Origin: Spongilla lacustris
Lineage: Eukaryota > Porifera > Demospongiae > Spongillida > Spongillidae
Assembly: GCA_949361645.1 (NCBI GenBank)
Contig: OX442433.1
Coordinates: 1 to 64,000, forward strand
Direction: 5' to 3'
DNA: 64,000 bases
This document shows, piece by piece, positions 35,292-48,392 of this stretch. Below the pieces are notes generated by a model. The model was not told the DNA's origin. It was given only the letters and a program-made list of their open reading frames with translations, and did not search any database. Positions within the stretch are counted from its first letter, which is position 1. Each line of letters begins with the position of its first letter. The translations under genes were made by a program, and so were the position numbers.

Positions 35292-36411
35292 ATTTGTTTC
35301 TGACCCAGACTGTATCCGGATATGCTTGGTTCCAGCCCCTGGATAACGTCTGGTATGAAACAGATCTAGCTAACTACGATAGTACGTAACCTCCTGGCAA
35401 CAGTCCGTTCTGATGCAGGCCCGAAGTGGAACTGGTAGTCTGGTACCAGAATCATCTAATTAACAGCGTTTGCGTCACTGTACCCTATCCCAGGCCCCTT
35501 CATTATTAGAACAACACATTAAAACAACATGGTCACGTTTGACATTCAAATGTACTCTCGACTGGAAATGTCCTTGTCTGAAGTACCAGATGGAAGCTGT
35601 AAGAATAAGATTGGTTCTCCATAACTGCTGTCCCAGCCTTGCACCACGCAGAAAGCATTTAATTGGCAAGTGACCGTACTTCACCTGCAATCGAACAAAA
35701 TTATAGAAGGTACTGGTACAAAGTACTGGGTAGTACTGGGTACCTGTGTTGTCTTGAGCTAGGATCTGATTGAATGCACACACACACTATCCTCCGCAAC
35801 AGCAGGGGAATAGGTGCTGGGATCTGTAGAGACAATATTTATTGTGTGGTATGGCAAGCCTCGCCTCAAACACCAGGACTTGGTGTGTGCAAGTCAATTG
35901 CTGTATACATTCTGTGCCCTGAATTGAATGATTCACACATCTGTGAAGATACAGATGCTTATAAGTAACATTAATGCAGCACTAGGTCCAAAGTCATGCA
36001 TACAGCTGATTAAGTGGTATCTTCAGCTTAAGCATTAAGTGATGTAGACAGCTGTTCACAGCAAAAACAAATTTCTCATGTGCAATCTGTTGACCCTCAG
36101 TACTTTATTGCATAGCAAAATAAGTATGCAAATTTAAACAACAGTCGTATATCTTGGAAAGGCTCAAAATCACTTACGTAGAGCCAGAGATACTATCCTA
36201 TCTCTGGTAGAGCCTTAATAAATCTGTACTGTACCAGCTGTTGTACCAGCTGTTAGTGTACGTTACATCACGCCCCCACACCCATACCCACAAAATAAGG
36301 GCGTTTCCCAACTTGTCTGGGCACGAGAATCGCCGTTTGTAGTGTCTGACGGCCTTGCCACCGGAGACAAAGGCATGCGTACATGTGAATGCGAAGATCT
36401 CGAAAGAAAAA
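35292..36411. other. Spacer between METTL9 and TMEM64
   Basis: About 1.1 kb of divergent-promoter spacer. I see no exon with family similarity, only short unsupported frames. GC content is lower from about 35940 to 36200. Promoter elements for both genes must be here, but none is recognisable beyond position. Confidence 0.5.
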
Positions 36412-37531
36412 ATGTCAAAAGAAAGTCTGGGCGCTTCTAATGACGAACTAGAAGGACTCGAGCCTCCCTACTTCAGCGGTGACTGTGCCATAGACATTGA
36501 AACCTACCCCAACTTTTCGAAGAGGGACGACTTGGAGGGATACAGTAATGTTGTTCGTCTGTCACCAGCTCTACAGCTTCCTTCCGCAAACCAATTTCCT
36601 CACGAAAGCCATAATGGCGAAGGTCGAGCTCAACTCGGAGGGTCCTTCGTAAAGACGTGGTGTTCCATGACCCTGATGGTCGTACTCAGCATCTTGGTGA
36701 TTCTGTTTTCACGCGTGTACCTCCTTGATATCTTGAAATGGCTCGAGCGTTTACCTGTGGTAGAGAGTATTGTCTTGTTCGTGGTTTTGTTCACCATCGT
36801 GTCCTTTCCATTTGCGTTCGGTTACATCGTTCTGAACATGATGGCGGGTTACCTGTACGGGTTCGTGACTGGACAGTTTGTGGTCTCCATATCGGTGACC
36901 TTTGGGCTGCTGATATCCATTGGACTTTGCAGGCGTTATTTCGCGAACTATGGCCAAGCCAATTTCACCTCCAGCCCTTTTTTGGCTCTAATGAGGGTAC
37001 TGGAGGGTCCAAGTGGATTGAAGGTTATGGCTTTGGCTAGACTCACTCCGGTCCCTTTTGGTATTCAAAACGCCCTGCTTGCTGTAAGTATTTATACTGG
37101 TGTGTTGGGGTGTATATTATCATCTGCATCTGGCTAATGATCCTTGAAGGAGTGTGTTTGTGTGGGAAGAGTGAAAGGGGTATGTAGCTACTAGCTATGT
37201 TGTTTACTGTTTACTGCTACGGTAATGTATATTCATGTCATAAATATTCTTCTTAATGCCCATCATTAAGATGACCAACACGGACCTGTGGCGCTGCCTG
37301 CTGGCTTCAGTGGTGGGTCTCACGCCCACACAGCTTCTTAACACTTACATGGGCAGCACGGTCCGTAACATGCAGGAAGTCCTGTCAACCAAGGCAGATG
37401 GCTACATTATCTTGTGTGGGCAGATTGTGTTCAGCATTGCCCTTGTGCTCTACATTGGATGGAAGGCCAAGGCAGAGCTCAACAAACTGACGTCCAATGA
37501 GGAACCTGCCGTGAATCCAGGAGTCAATTGA
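36412..37531 (+). CDS. TMEM64: TMEM64-like VTT-domain membrane protein
   Basis: Polytopic ER-type membrane protein of the VTT (DedA/TMEM41) superfamily. Exons 36412-37083 and 37271-37531; 310 residues. A polar N terminus of about 80 residues is followed by TM segments beginning MTLMVVLSILVILF and VLFVVLFTIVSFPFAFGY. Next come MMAGYLYGFVTGQF, then the VTT signature region EGPSGLKVMALARLTPVPFG, then LLASVVGLTPTQLLNTYMG and a last TM segment. The ATG at 36412 is the first in frame. A decayed copy lies at 39265-39930. Confidence 0.88.
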
Positions 37532-38024
37532 TCTATAATTTATATAAAGAGAGGTTGTTGTGGCGATTATTTATATATCAACAACTGGCATATTTACCTG
37601 TGCAGGTTTATATGAAACAGACACCACACTTTACCCAATGACTCCCTCCTCCTCCTCCTCCTCCTCCTCCTCCTCCTCCTCCTCCTCACTGGATTCATCT
37701 AATCATATTGTTTTGCCTTCTCCATCTTCCCCTCTACCCTCATATGTCGTGGCATCCACTTGCAGGCCTGTGTTATGTAATTATAAACAATTCATGTGCA
37801 ATTTAGGACCAAGCTAAAACAACACATTGGTTCTCGTAATTCCTACTGCACCTCTCCCCCTCCTCCCCTCCCACCCCAGACTCAATGTTGTAGGGACTGT
37901 CCATATGTCATGTACAGATGTACAGTCCTTAGCCATTTAGAGGTTGATGGCCAAACACTCCCCCTCCTCCCCTCCCCTACCAGGCACATACTCTATCCAA
38001 TTAGTATGCATACCTTTTTTAAGG
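37532..38024. pseudogene. Spacer with a probable relic of MPHOSPH6
   Basis: Contains TGACTCCCTCC then an expanded (TCC)n run (37640-37687) and CACTGGATTCATCT. The same words in the same order occur at 40168-40202 inside the live MPHOSPH6 coding sequence, where the run is short and encodes acidic residues. Nothing else is recognisable. Read as the dead left copy of MPHOSPH6. Confidence 0.55.
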
Positions 38025-38822
<798 letters not shown>

Positions 38823-38850
38823 TTTACCAGGTCATAGCACAAATATGATT

Positions 38851-39085
38851 GAATTGATGTTATTGATCATAGAAGGGTAAGTGACTATGTTCTTAAGGAC
38901 AGCACCTCCGTTCTGTGAGGCATTTAGTTATAATAATTTCTGGCTCTCCTTGTGTGGTTTGTGCGACAACTTATTAACTTTGCTCTTCATAAAGATAAGG
39001 TCTACAAGTGATGTAACAGTTAAGAAAGCATGGGAGAAGGCAGAAGTTATGAGAAAAGCTATGTTAAGAGACTGGTGAAGAGCTA
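38851..39085 (+). pseudogene. 5'-truncated RPL14 copy
   Basis: Matches RPL14 from within exon 2 (about 33556), through intron 2, into exon 3. It has deletions and ends after the equivalent of KRLVKR. It lacks exon 1 and the start of exon 2, so it was probably dead from the moment of duplication. Confidence 0.88.
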
Positions 39086-39264
39086 ACTGCTCTTTGCCAA
39101 GCTTTGGCATGAATTTTGGAACACAAAAATATCCCAGGCCTGCATGTTCAACAAAATCAGATGTGTGGTGGGAGTGGTCTTTGTACAATACGTGTTATCC
39201 CGGGAGAGTTACTCTACATGCAGTGTTGTTTGAAAGGCCCACAGACCTATGTAAGAGCGTTTTA

Positions 39265-39930
39265 AGAAAAACTATCACGCCCACACGTATAGCTGCGGTT
39301 TGTCTGGGTACGAGACATATACAGCTCGGGAAGCGTGGGCGCTACAACGCTAGAGACTGGAGAGTGGTGACTACGCCATTGGCGTTGAAGCCTACACCAA
39401 GAGGAATGGACGGATACAGCGCTAGAAATGGTGTTCGTTTGTCACCAACTTTCCGCAAACTAATTTCCTCACGAAAGCCATAACGTCGAAGGAGAGCTCA
39501 ACTCGGAGGGTCCTTCGTAAAGATGTGGTGTTCCATGACTCTGAATGCAGTCAGCATCGTGTGATTCTATTTTCACGCGTGTACCTCCTGGCTTGATGGT
39601 TCTGTTCACCATCGTGTATTTCCGCGGATTATACGCATGTCACAAATATAAATACTAATGCTCACCATTATGATGACAAACACCTTATGGCGCTGCCTGC
39701 AGGCTTCAGTGGTTGGTCTCACGCCTGCACAGCTGCTTAACATATACATGCACAGGATGGACCATAACAGTCAGGAAGTGCTATCAACCAAGGCACATCT
39801 GGCTACATGATCTTATGTTGGATGGAAAGCCAAGGCAAAGCTCAACAAACTGACACCCAATGAGGAACCTGGCCTGAATCCAGGAATCAGTTTATCTATA
39901 ACTAATATAGAGAGGTTGATATGGAGAGTT
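39265..39930 (+). pseudogene. Decayed TMEM64 copy
   Basis: Pieces match the TMEM64 5' flank (near 36267-36340), exon 1 (GYSARNGVRLSPTFRKLIS against GYSNVVRLSPALQLPS) and exon 2 with its 3' flank. The central membrane-domain coding region is deleted and stops and frameshifts are present. Confidence 0.88.
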
Positions 39931-39967
39931 TGTATCATTAACAGCTGGATATAAGTATCCATTGCGC

Positions 39968-40574
39968 CTAAGCAGGTTTTAAAAACCCTGCGCTGTCTGA
40001 AGTACTGCTCTTTCTACCCTTCATTGGTTGTACCTCACCGCGTCTTCTCTTGCCAAGTATGTGACTAGAATCTGTCAATGTAGTGTACCTAGTAAGGATA
40101 GCTGGTCATATAAGACAGCCACTTCTTGTAACTTTACTACCTCTCGGCCATCTCTTTTGCTGACACGGTGACTCCCTCCTCCTCCTCACTGGATTCATCT
40201 TCACGTTCTTTAGCTCTCCCCATCATCTCCACCTCTTTGTTGAATCCCTTGTAAGAAAATCTTCCGAATTTGCTTAGGTCTTCGAAGCCCGTAAAACTCT
40301 CCGAAACCTCGACTCCTCCACCTGTTCTGATGGGTAAGGAGACGCGACTAGAGCGTTACACGATTAAAGGCGTACTTGATGACAGCCGGAGATGTGCTGG
40401 GCACGATCCATTTCTCTGTCAGTGAGCCGTCCATTTCGGTGACGTCTTGAGTAGCCAGGTGTCGGCGCATGAACTGTATGACAGAGTGTGGGTATGAAGG
40501 TAGATGCCACCGGAATACCGTGCCTTCATTTGAGTTAGGTTCTTCGACAACATTTTCTTCGGAGTGTTAGCCAT
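39968..40574 (-). CDS. MPHOSPH6: M-phase phosphoprotein 6 (exosome cofactor)
   Basis: Nuclear exosome-associated RNA-binding protein involved in 5.8S rRNA 3' processing (family knowledge). Reading from 40574: start MANTPKKMLSKNLTQMK; a second exon (acceptor near 40470) with FMRRHLATQ, TEKWIVPS; a third with FEDLSKFGRFSYKGFNKEVE, an acidic DESSEEEE stretch and VSAKEMAER; a last exon with YTTLTDSSHILGKRRRG and the C-terminal GFLKPA. The third-to-fourth junction (acceptor after 40113) is GT-AG in phase. The first intron's donor is unclear; a GC donor is possible. Start codons of this gene and TUBB are 137 bp apart. Confidence 0.82.
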
Positions 40575-40711
40575 TTTCTCCCCTCCTTAATTATTAATAC
40601 ACGGTAACTGCGCGCGCCCTCATTACGCATTCCGTAAACGGAACGGACAAATATATATAAGCCCGAAGTTCCGTTGTGGTTGTTACACTGAGTACTGTTA
40701 CACACAGCGGA
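40575..40711. promoter_or_regulatory. Bidirectional promoter, MPHOSPH6 and TUBB
   Basis: 137 bp between start codons. A TATA box, ATATATATAA at 40651-40660, points towards TUBB about 50 bp before its ATG. The TSS is inferred at about 40685-40690. Confidence 0.7.
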
Positions 40712-42240
<1,529 letters not shown>

Positions 42241-42376
42241 AGAGTATTTCAAATATTAAAGGATTTCATGTTGCGTGTTGTATTGTAGTGTGTGTATGCA
42301 TATGTAGTAACATGCCAGTTTTGTGCAAATCAAAAATATTGTGAATTTGCACTGCTGATTGACAGATTCTATTTGT

Positions 42377-43399
42377 CTATTTGATGCCCCAAGCCTCTTC
42401 AAAAGAAGAACACAGCTTAGTACAGGTCAAAGCAGCAGACAAAGGGTAGCCACTGATAGCCACTTCGTCTTCTGCATAGTCTACCTCAACCTACAAAATG
42501 GAACACAATGGGTAATCACGGTAACAAAAAGTGTGGAACGTACCTTCCCATGGGCAAAGGATCCTACTACAAATACGATGGGTTTGTCAGTAGCAAACGA
42601 CTTAATGTCAACCAGTTTATCAGAATGGAAAGATGTACTAATTTTTCTGGACCCAGTGGGAAGGTGATCAGAGATGGGATTTTTAATTATCTGCAAAAAA
42701 AATCAAAAATACTGAAACAAAGCCACACATACACACACACACACACACGTATACCTTGAGCAGCTTTATAGGACCATCAGCTGCATGAATGCTCAACTTG
42801 TGAAGGAGCTGAACTGCAGAGAGACTCCAGTGTGAATCAATATTGCCATCTCCCAGAGCAGAAAAACAACTTACCCATCAACCCACAAAAACGTTTAAAC
42901 GTTCGTGGTATCCGAGTGTGTGGGTTTACCTCAATCAAAACATTCTTTTCAGTGTGAATGTAAACTTGTAACAGTCCTGCTCTGTTCAATGGACTATCGA
43001 GCAGCATCAACAGGCACTGGGTACAATAGGCGATGAATGTCTAACAAGGTGCACAAAGCTGCGCAATGAGGCAGGCGGCAGATAGTCACCTGGTGGGTAA
43101 TGTCTGGCCGTGCTGAAGAAATGTCACGCCCAAATTTCGTCAACTCCCGTTTGTGCTCGTCACAGTTTAGCAATTCAAATTTCTTGCCAACCTACAAATA
43201 CCCCCCAAATCACCAACTGATGCTAACACACCTGCGAAAATCAACATACCTTAACTGTTTCTAATGACGCCTTTTCTAATACTATGATAAGCCTTTTGGT
43301 AGAATCCTTTTCCGCAAGGGTCTTAGGAATCTTGCTTGCCTTCCCCTCGTCGTCGTCTTCATAGTTGTTATGAACCCGCTTCGTACCATTTTGTGCCAT
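42377..43399 (-). CDS. EMG1: EMG1/Nep1 rRNA pseudouridine N1-methyltransferase
   Basis: SPOUT-fold enzyme that methylates a pseudouridine of 18S rRNA and assists small-subunit assembly. The start at 43399 gives MAQNGTKRV. First-exon match: [15 protein letters not shown]. Later exons encode [88 protein letters not shown] and the C-terminal [20 protein letters not shown]. One exon stretch (the PQTRIPRTF region of the family) was not located. Convergent with TUBB (136 bp between stops), divergent from PSMG4 (45 bp between starts). Confidence 0.9.
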
Positions 43400-43444
43400 A
43401 ACTTTTAACATACACGTGCAATGAGTGTATCGAGTGTGCATTAA
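43400..43444. promoter_or_regulatory. 45-bp divergent spacer, EMG1 and PSMG4
   Basis: Only 45 bp separate the two ATG codons. Both 5' UTRs must be extremely short or overlap the opposite gene. No TATA box seen. Confidence 0.6.
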
Positions 43445-43893
43445 ATGGAAGACGCGGTCGCAGTCAAAACGTTTTCGAGCGAATTTTCAAACCAGAATAT
43501 CCACTTTTATATCCTGAAGCTGAAGGAAAGCTTTCTACTTTGGATTGGAACAGATGCATCATTCAGAACACTTGCAATCGCAATGAACTCGCGACTAGTG
43601 TGTGCATTTACATATCGTATACACTCTCACGCACTGCATCTTCACCATAGGATACTGAACCAATATGTACTCTGTTACTAGGTGACTCCACCAATAATGC
43701 TGCAGGAAACTTCGCTCAAAAGCTTGGTAAGAACGTGCGAAAGTTATTAAAAGGCATTTACATTCCCACAGTGAAAAGGTACGGGCACCATTGCTTTGTG
43801 AGTATGAACGTTGAAGATGCTACCCTCCATCCAACGATTGAAGACTACGTTATCAAAATGTTAGACAAAGAACCGCACAACTTTTTTTTTTAA
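43445..43893 (+). CDS. PSMG4: Proteasome assembly chaperone 4
   Basis: Small chaperone of 20S proteasome alpha-ring assembly (family knowledge). Exons 43445-43597, 43651-43726, 43772-43893, all in phase; 116 residues, close to the human 123. Matches: NIHFYILKLKESFLLWIG, FRTLAIAMNSR, CTLLLGDSTNN, FAQKLVKRYGHHCFVSMN. It ends in Phe-Phe-Phe from a T run. Converges on the ATP synthase epsilon gene, about 35 bp away. Confidence 0.88.
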
Positions 43894-43928
43894 CTCCAGA
43901 TATAGATAACATATGCATGTGTGCTGGG

Positions 43929-44276
43929 TTACTTAGCATAAGAACAAACACAAGGTACTATGCAGCTTTGGCAAGGGGTTCTGTGGATAACAAGCACACA
44001 TACAGTCATTGATGCGTACACGGGATCAGGAATTTTTTTAAAAAAATGCACACCTGATTTTCCTGGTTCTCCATTTTTCCACTTGGACACCTTCAAACTG
44101 CTCTCCTCTTGTTTCAAGGCTTTCGCCTTGTATTCAGGTTTCAAGGCCTGCCTTAGTAACCGCGCACAGATGGCAGAATATTGAAGGTAGCTATACAGAG
44201 AGAAACTGCCATGCGTTTTTGCAATCTCTATATCTAGCACTAACCTCAGCCCCGCGTTTCTCCAATACGTCGTCAT
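43929..44276 (-). CDS. ATP5F1E: ATP synthase F1 subunit epsilon, mitochondrial
   Basis: Small central-stalk subunit of mitochondrial F1. Exon 1 is 44276-44245 and exon 2 starts at 44190. Joined, they give MTTYWRNAGLSYLQYSAICA and RQALKPEYKAKA, clearly the family pattern (YWRQAGLSY...). The family is about 51 residues. Here the frame stays open to 43929; a donor at 44053 would instead end coding near residue 56 with another exon to follow. The C-terminal end is therefore unresolved. Confidence 0.85.
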   Translation of the reverse strand: MTTYWRNAGLRLVLDIEIAKTHGSFSLYSYLQYSAICARLLRQALKPEYKAKALKQEESSLKVSKWKNGEPGKSGVHFFKKIPDPVYASMTVCVLVIHRTPCQSCIVPCVCSYAK

Positions 44277-44449
44277 TGATAGGTATCCTCACTACAAACG
44301 CACGTGATACGCGATACACTTGCTGTTAATAACTAATGTGTTGAATAATGAACAGAGAACAGGCTGAAGGTTGTTTATAAAGTTAAAATTCCGTTTGTTT
44401 ATATATATTTGTGTCAAGATTTAAAAGCATTTGAACAGAGGTTAACAGA

Positions 44450-45060
44450 ATGTGTCACCAGTATCAGAAGGCAAAGTCTAAGGTGGCGAGGTAGGGCATG
44501 GACTAGTTCGAGGTGTGCTTTTTAATAAATTTAATTTGCTGCAGTGCTCCTTCTGGTGTTGTGCTTATGCACTGCAGCTTTCGTGCTCAATTGGTGGATG
44601 GATGACACTGCCTATGTTAGGAAGAAAGATATCGTGTGTGCCTTTTTAACATTCACCCTCTTAAATCACTCTTTAGGACACGTACTGGGCCGTGCTAGCC
44701 GCGCACAAAGGCATGGTCGTAATGATTGGCGTGTTGTTTTCATTTTACGTATTCGGCATACTGGACCAATACATGGCTCCCCAACTGTATCCTTGTATTG
44801 GTTTAATCTTTTTTACTACTTGCCACTCCTTTACAATACTTAACTTTACCCCCCTTCCAAGTATAACATCAAGGTGCAGGAAAGTCCTTCATGACTACAA
44901 CATGTCATGTGATGATGTGAGCTTTGTTTGCAGCGTATTTGTGTACCAAAAATACACAATTGCCTCTCCCCTCAAGCATGGCAAGCTAATCCTGAAAAGA
45001 CCCAAATGAACAAAAACCCAAAGGGCACCTTTTGCTACAGACCCAAGCTGGAGAGAGAGT
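44450..45060 (+). CDS. Unidentified small membrane protein
   Basis: I do not recognise the family. Exons visible: about 44545-44611 (TM segment LLLVLCLCTAAFVLNWW), 44678-44786 (DTYWAVLAAHKG then TM GVLFSFYVFGILDQY), 44862-44918 (RKVLHDYNMSCDD) and 44935-45060 (a Cys-containing tail with NCLSPQAWQANPEKTQM, stop near 45060). A first exon starting MCHQYQKAKSK at about 44450 is possible, but its phase does not fit cleanly. Two TM segments and a Cys-rich C-terminal region suggest a secretory-pathway membrane protein. The intron 44787-44861 looks U12-type. Confidence 0.5.
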
Positions 45061-45157
45061 AGATGTATGGAAAATGTATAACAAAAAAAGACAGATCAGT
45101 CAGGTGTACAAAGGAATGTACTTAAAGCAAAAGAAAGCCTGCTTAGAAGCCTATTGG

Positions 45158-45182
45158 CGGGGGGGGGGGGGGGGGGGGGGGG
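45158..45182. repeat. Poly(G) run in the RRM gene 3' UTR
   Basis: About 24 G on the plus strand, a few bases after the stop of the minus-strand RRM gene. Confidence 0.8.
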
Positions 45183-45194
45183 TGAAGTATTAGT

Positions 45195-46658
45195 TCAGCT
45201 CCAAGCGCTAGCAAAAGGTGGTCTGTTGGCTAAGTCACCTCTTGACTTCTCATAATCACTTGAGGGCCATCCAGGAGGTACAGACGACACAGGCCCAGAT
45301 CCTGAAGATGCCTTGCTTGCCATACTACTGTTACCATACCCAACTCCTGCAGATGGGAGTTGGGAAGGCCCGTAACGACTGCCAGCAACATCTCGCCTGC
45401 TGTCAATTCCCATAAGTGGGCGTGCAGAACCCACTGGGGGTGGACCTCTGGAATCAGGGTCTATGGATGATCCTCGTATAGGGTATGACACAGGACCTGG
45501 GGAGGTGCGATATGAGCTCTGTGGGCCAGATCTTAAAGGAGGGGAGGGTGGATGGTCGTAATAACCCCTTCTGTCCTCTGACATGTCACTGTAAGGTCTA
45601 TCTGCATAGGGGCGATCAAGGGGAAGATGCTCGTCTCGTGGGTACATGTAGTCACGTGGTGGGCTTGCTCTGCGATAACTATCAGTGTAGTAGCCTTCTC
45701 TATGGTCATAACCCCTTCTATAGCTGCCTTCATAAGGGTCCTCTCTACTCTGTCTCAAGTAATTAAGCTCTCTTTCCATTTCAAGGATTCTAGCAAGTCT
45801 GTCTTCTCTTTCACGTTCTATTTCAAGCATTACATAAGCTTCAGACTTTTCTCGGACATCTTTTACTGGCGATCTTCGTACAGCCAGCCGTTCAACTTGG
45901 GGGGGGGGGGGGGGGGGGGGGGAAAGATTAAGAAAGTACACCTAATAAGTAGAAAAGGAGGCTTAGCAAAGGTCTAGCTAAGGAGCCTAGCAATTCAAAA
46001 GGGAGTTGGAAGATACCCAACAACACCAGAACAAGAAAAGGTTAAATATACACATAGGCACTGCACATAGGGTTACCAAAAGATTAAGCTGAGGGAAGAT
46101 AAAAGAAAGAGATTTACATTTAGCTCCAGCCTTCAGCGCTGCTTGCGAGAATTCGACATCTAGAGAAGAGAGTAAATGAAGCAGTACATACTTTGCAAGC
46201 CAACACGTTGGTGTCAAGACTGATGTCATAAGATAAGAGGAACACTTACTGATTCTAGTCCCATTGAATAATTGGTTGTGCTCATAGTTTATGGCTTTAT
46301 TCGCATTTTTTTCACGATCCATTTGCACAAAAGCATAGCCTTTGTGAACGGAAGCCCCCATGACTTCACCATACTGAGAGAACCGCTTTACAAGATCTGT
46401 CTTCCTTATCCTCTTGTGGTCTATGTTACCTACAAAGAGCCTGGCCCTTTGAAAATGAGGCTCATCTCTAGTTGTGTTAGAGCCTTCGCGGTCGTAAACA
46501 AATTGTTTGGCTTTCCCGTTACCATGCGGGCTTCTCGAGCGAGAACGCGCGTGGTCCGCATCGTCCTTCTCCATTCCCTTCCAATCCTCTCTGCTCTCCC
46601 GTCCAGGAGGAGAGCTACTGCGTTCTACAATCGAATCTGGGCCACCAGCAGATGTCAT
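45195..46658 (-). CDS. RRM RNA-binding protein (hnRNP C/RALY/NCOA5-like)
   Basis: Exons 46658-46250, 46159-46118, 45895-45195; about 383 residues. The N terminus is Ser/Arg/Glu-rich. One RRM follows, with RNP2 ARLFVGNID and RNP1 KGYAFVQM. The RRM resembles hnRNP C/RALY in its VHKGYAFVQ core. Then comes a charged coiled-coil-like stretch (VMLEIEREREDRLARILEME) and a Tyr/Arg/Ser/Pro-rich low-complexity tail (SYRRGYDHREGYYTDSYRR) typical of proteins that form RNP condensates. Probably nuclear pre-mRNA binding. The exact orthologue is not settled. The acceptor at 45896 follows a 22-24 nt poly(C) tract. Confidence 0.75.
45899..45922. repeat. Poly(G) run beside an RRM-gene acceptor
   Basis: About 22-24 G on the plus strand. 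On the transcript it is a pure poly(C) tract immediately before the acceptor AAG of exon 45895-45195. Confidence 0.85.
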
Positions 46659-46752
46659 CCTTTTAGAATAATATTATATTCACTCAAAAGAAGCATGCTT
46701 CGCACCAGACGTCACGTGCGCTTGGTGCGCGCGCTATTATTGAGGTGAATTG
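46659..46752. promoter_or_regulatory. Bidirectional promoter, RRM gene and MED10
   Basis: 94 bp between divergent start codons; GC-rich with a CACGTG-like word region near 46710. No TATA box facing MED10. Inferred from position. Confidence 0.55.
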
Positions 46753-47348
46753 ATGGCAACTGGAGATCCATATCAAAAGTCCAAACAGCTAGAAACTTTG
46801 CAGGAACATTTAGAGCAGTTCATTGAGAACCTTAGGGTGGTGGGTGTTATAGCCGGAGACTTTCAACAGAATGGTCAAACTGTATTGAATGAAAGACTGT
46901 GAGAGTATACGTGTGCCATGCGACTGTTACTGCAAATTATCTTCATTCGTCTAAGCAGCAATTCGGTGGTTGAAAACATGAGAATGCTCGACCGAAATAA
47001 AGAAGAGTACTCTAATGTACAGATACCGCTTCCTGTGCTGGAGTGAGTCCTTTACAGAAAATTATGGGGTTATTAATGGCCATTTTATTAAATGGAATCT
47101 TTCATGGCAGTTATATAGATAAAGGCCAAAATCCGGAACTATTTACAAGACATCAGCTTGAACAGACAGTGGCCGATCATCAAGCTGTGCAGAAGAAAGT
47201 TGAAGCATACAAAGTGAGTATATATCTTAATGACTTGTGGGTGATCTGAGACTTGTATCAGGAGTTTCGCGGGCAGCTTATTCATCATCTTCAAAAGGCA
47301 TTTCCCTCTGAAATTAGAGCATACCAGACCAACTACCAGCAAAAGTAA
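46753..47348 (+). CDS. MED10: Mediator of RNA polymerase II transcription subunit 10
   Basis: Middle-module Mediator subunit. Exons 46753-46898, 46959-47042, 47111-47213, 47262-47348, in phase; 139 residues (human 135). Matches: LQEHLEQFIENLRVVGVIAG, NSVVENMRMLDRNKEEY, IPLPVLDYIDKGQNPELFT and HHLQKAFPSEIRAYQ. A short intron pattern like its neighbours. Confidence 0.9.
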
Positions 47349-47767
47349 TGTGATGAATTACTGTACTCCCCTGTGTGCTGTTTGTGAGATTGTATGTATC
47401 TTCCTATGACTTCATTACATATATGCTAAAATGATTATAGTGCTATGAAATGCCTCATTGTACATGTATGCCACTGTTTGGTAGTGTTGCCCCACCTCTC
47501 TCAAATGTATTAAATTCAGGCCCATTGAGATATAGGCTTGGCTAGTTCTGTAGAGATAGAGAGGTATAACGGCAATGTCCATAGAGATAAGAGAGATAGT
47601 GGAGCTATTGAGGAATGACCTTTAGATCAAGTCCAGTAGAATGGGAGAGTGACCAGTTTGGGACCAATATGACAACTGCAATTTTCACTGAAGCCACATC
47701 CTTTTTCTAGCTCTGGCCGCTTCATGGCTGCAGAATTCAACAAGACAGTCACTGAATGACATGTTAG
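47349..47767. other. Spacer after MED10
   Basis: No gene seen. AT-rich at first, then diverged repeat-like words of TAGAGATAGAGAG near 47550-47600. Confidence 0.4.
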
Positions 47768-48392
47768 AGTATGATGGCCTGCTGCATCCAATGAGTATGA
47801 TGGCCTGCTGCATCCAATGAGCATGATGGCCTGCCACATCCAATGAGTATGATGGCCTGCCACATCCAATGAGCATGATGGCCTGCCACATCCAATGAGT
47901 ATGATGGCCTGCCGCATCCAATGAGCATGATGGCCTGCTGCATCCAATGAGCATGATGGCCTGCTGCATCCAATGAGCATGATGGCCTGCTGCATCCAAT
48001 GAGTATGATGGCCTGCTGCATCCAATGAGCATGATGGCCTGCTGCATCCAATGAGCATGATGGCCTGCTGCATCCAATGAGTATGATGGCCTGCCACATC
48101 CAATGAGTATGATGGCCTGCTGCATCCAATGAGTATGATGGCCTGCCACATCCAATGAGCATGATGGCCTGCTGCATCCAATGAGTATGATGGCCTGCCA
48201 CATCCAATGAGCATGATGGCCTGCTGCATCCAATGAGTATGATGGCCTGCTGCATCCAATGAGTATGATGGCCTGCTGCATCCAATGAGCATGATGGCCT
48301 GCTGCATCCAATGAGTATGATGGCCTGCTGCATCCAATGAGCATGATGGCCTGCTGCATCCAATGAGCATGATGGCCTGCCACATCCAATGA
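47768..48392. repeat. 26-bp minisatellite, about 24 copies
   Basis: Unit GGCCTGCTGCATCCAATGAG plus TATGAT or CATGAT. Units differ at two main sites (CTGCTG/CTGCCA/CTGCCG and GTATGA/GCATGA) in a mixed order. Three minus-strand frames stay open because the unit lacks stops in the cyclic reading; this is not evidence of coding. Confidence 0.95.

Noticed and set aside
35475..35783. 102-residue minus-strand frame between METTL9 and TMEM64
   Set aside because: No recognisable domain, no conserved splice structure and no homologous trace in the duplicated copy.
47768..48392. CRISPR-like regular repeats
   Set aside because: Units are contiguous with no unique spacers and the DNA is clearly eukaryotic.
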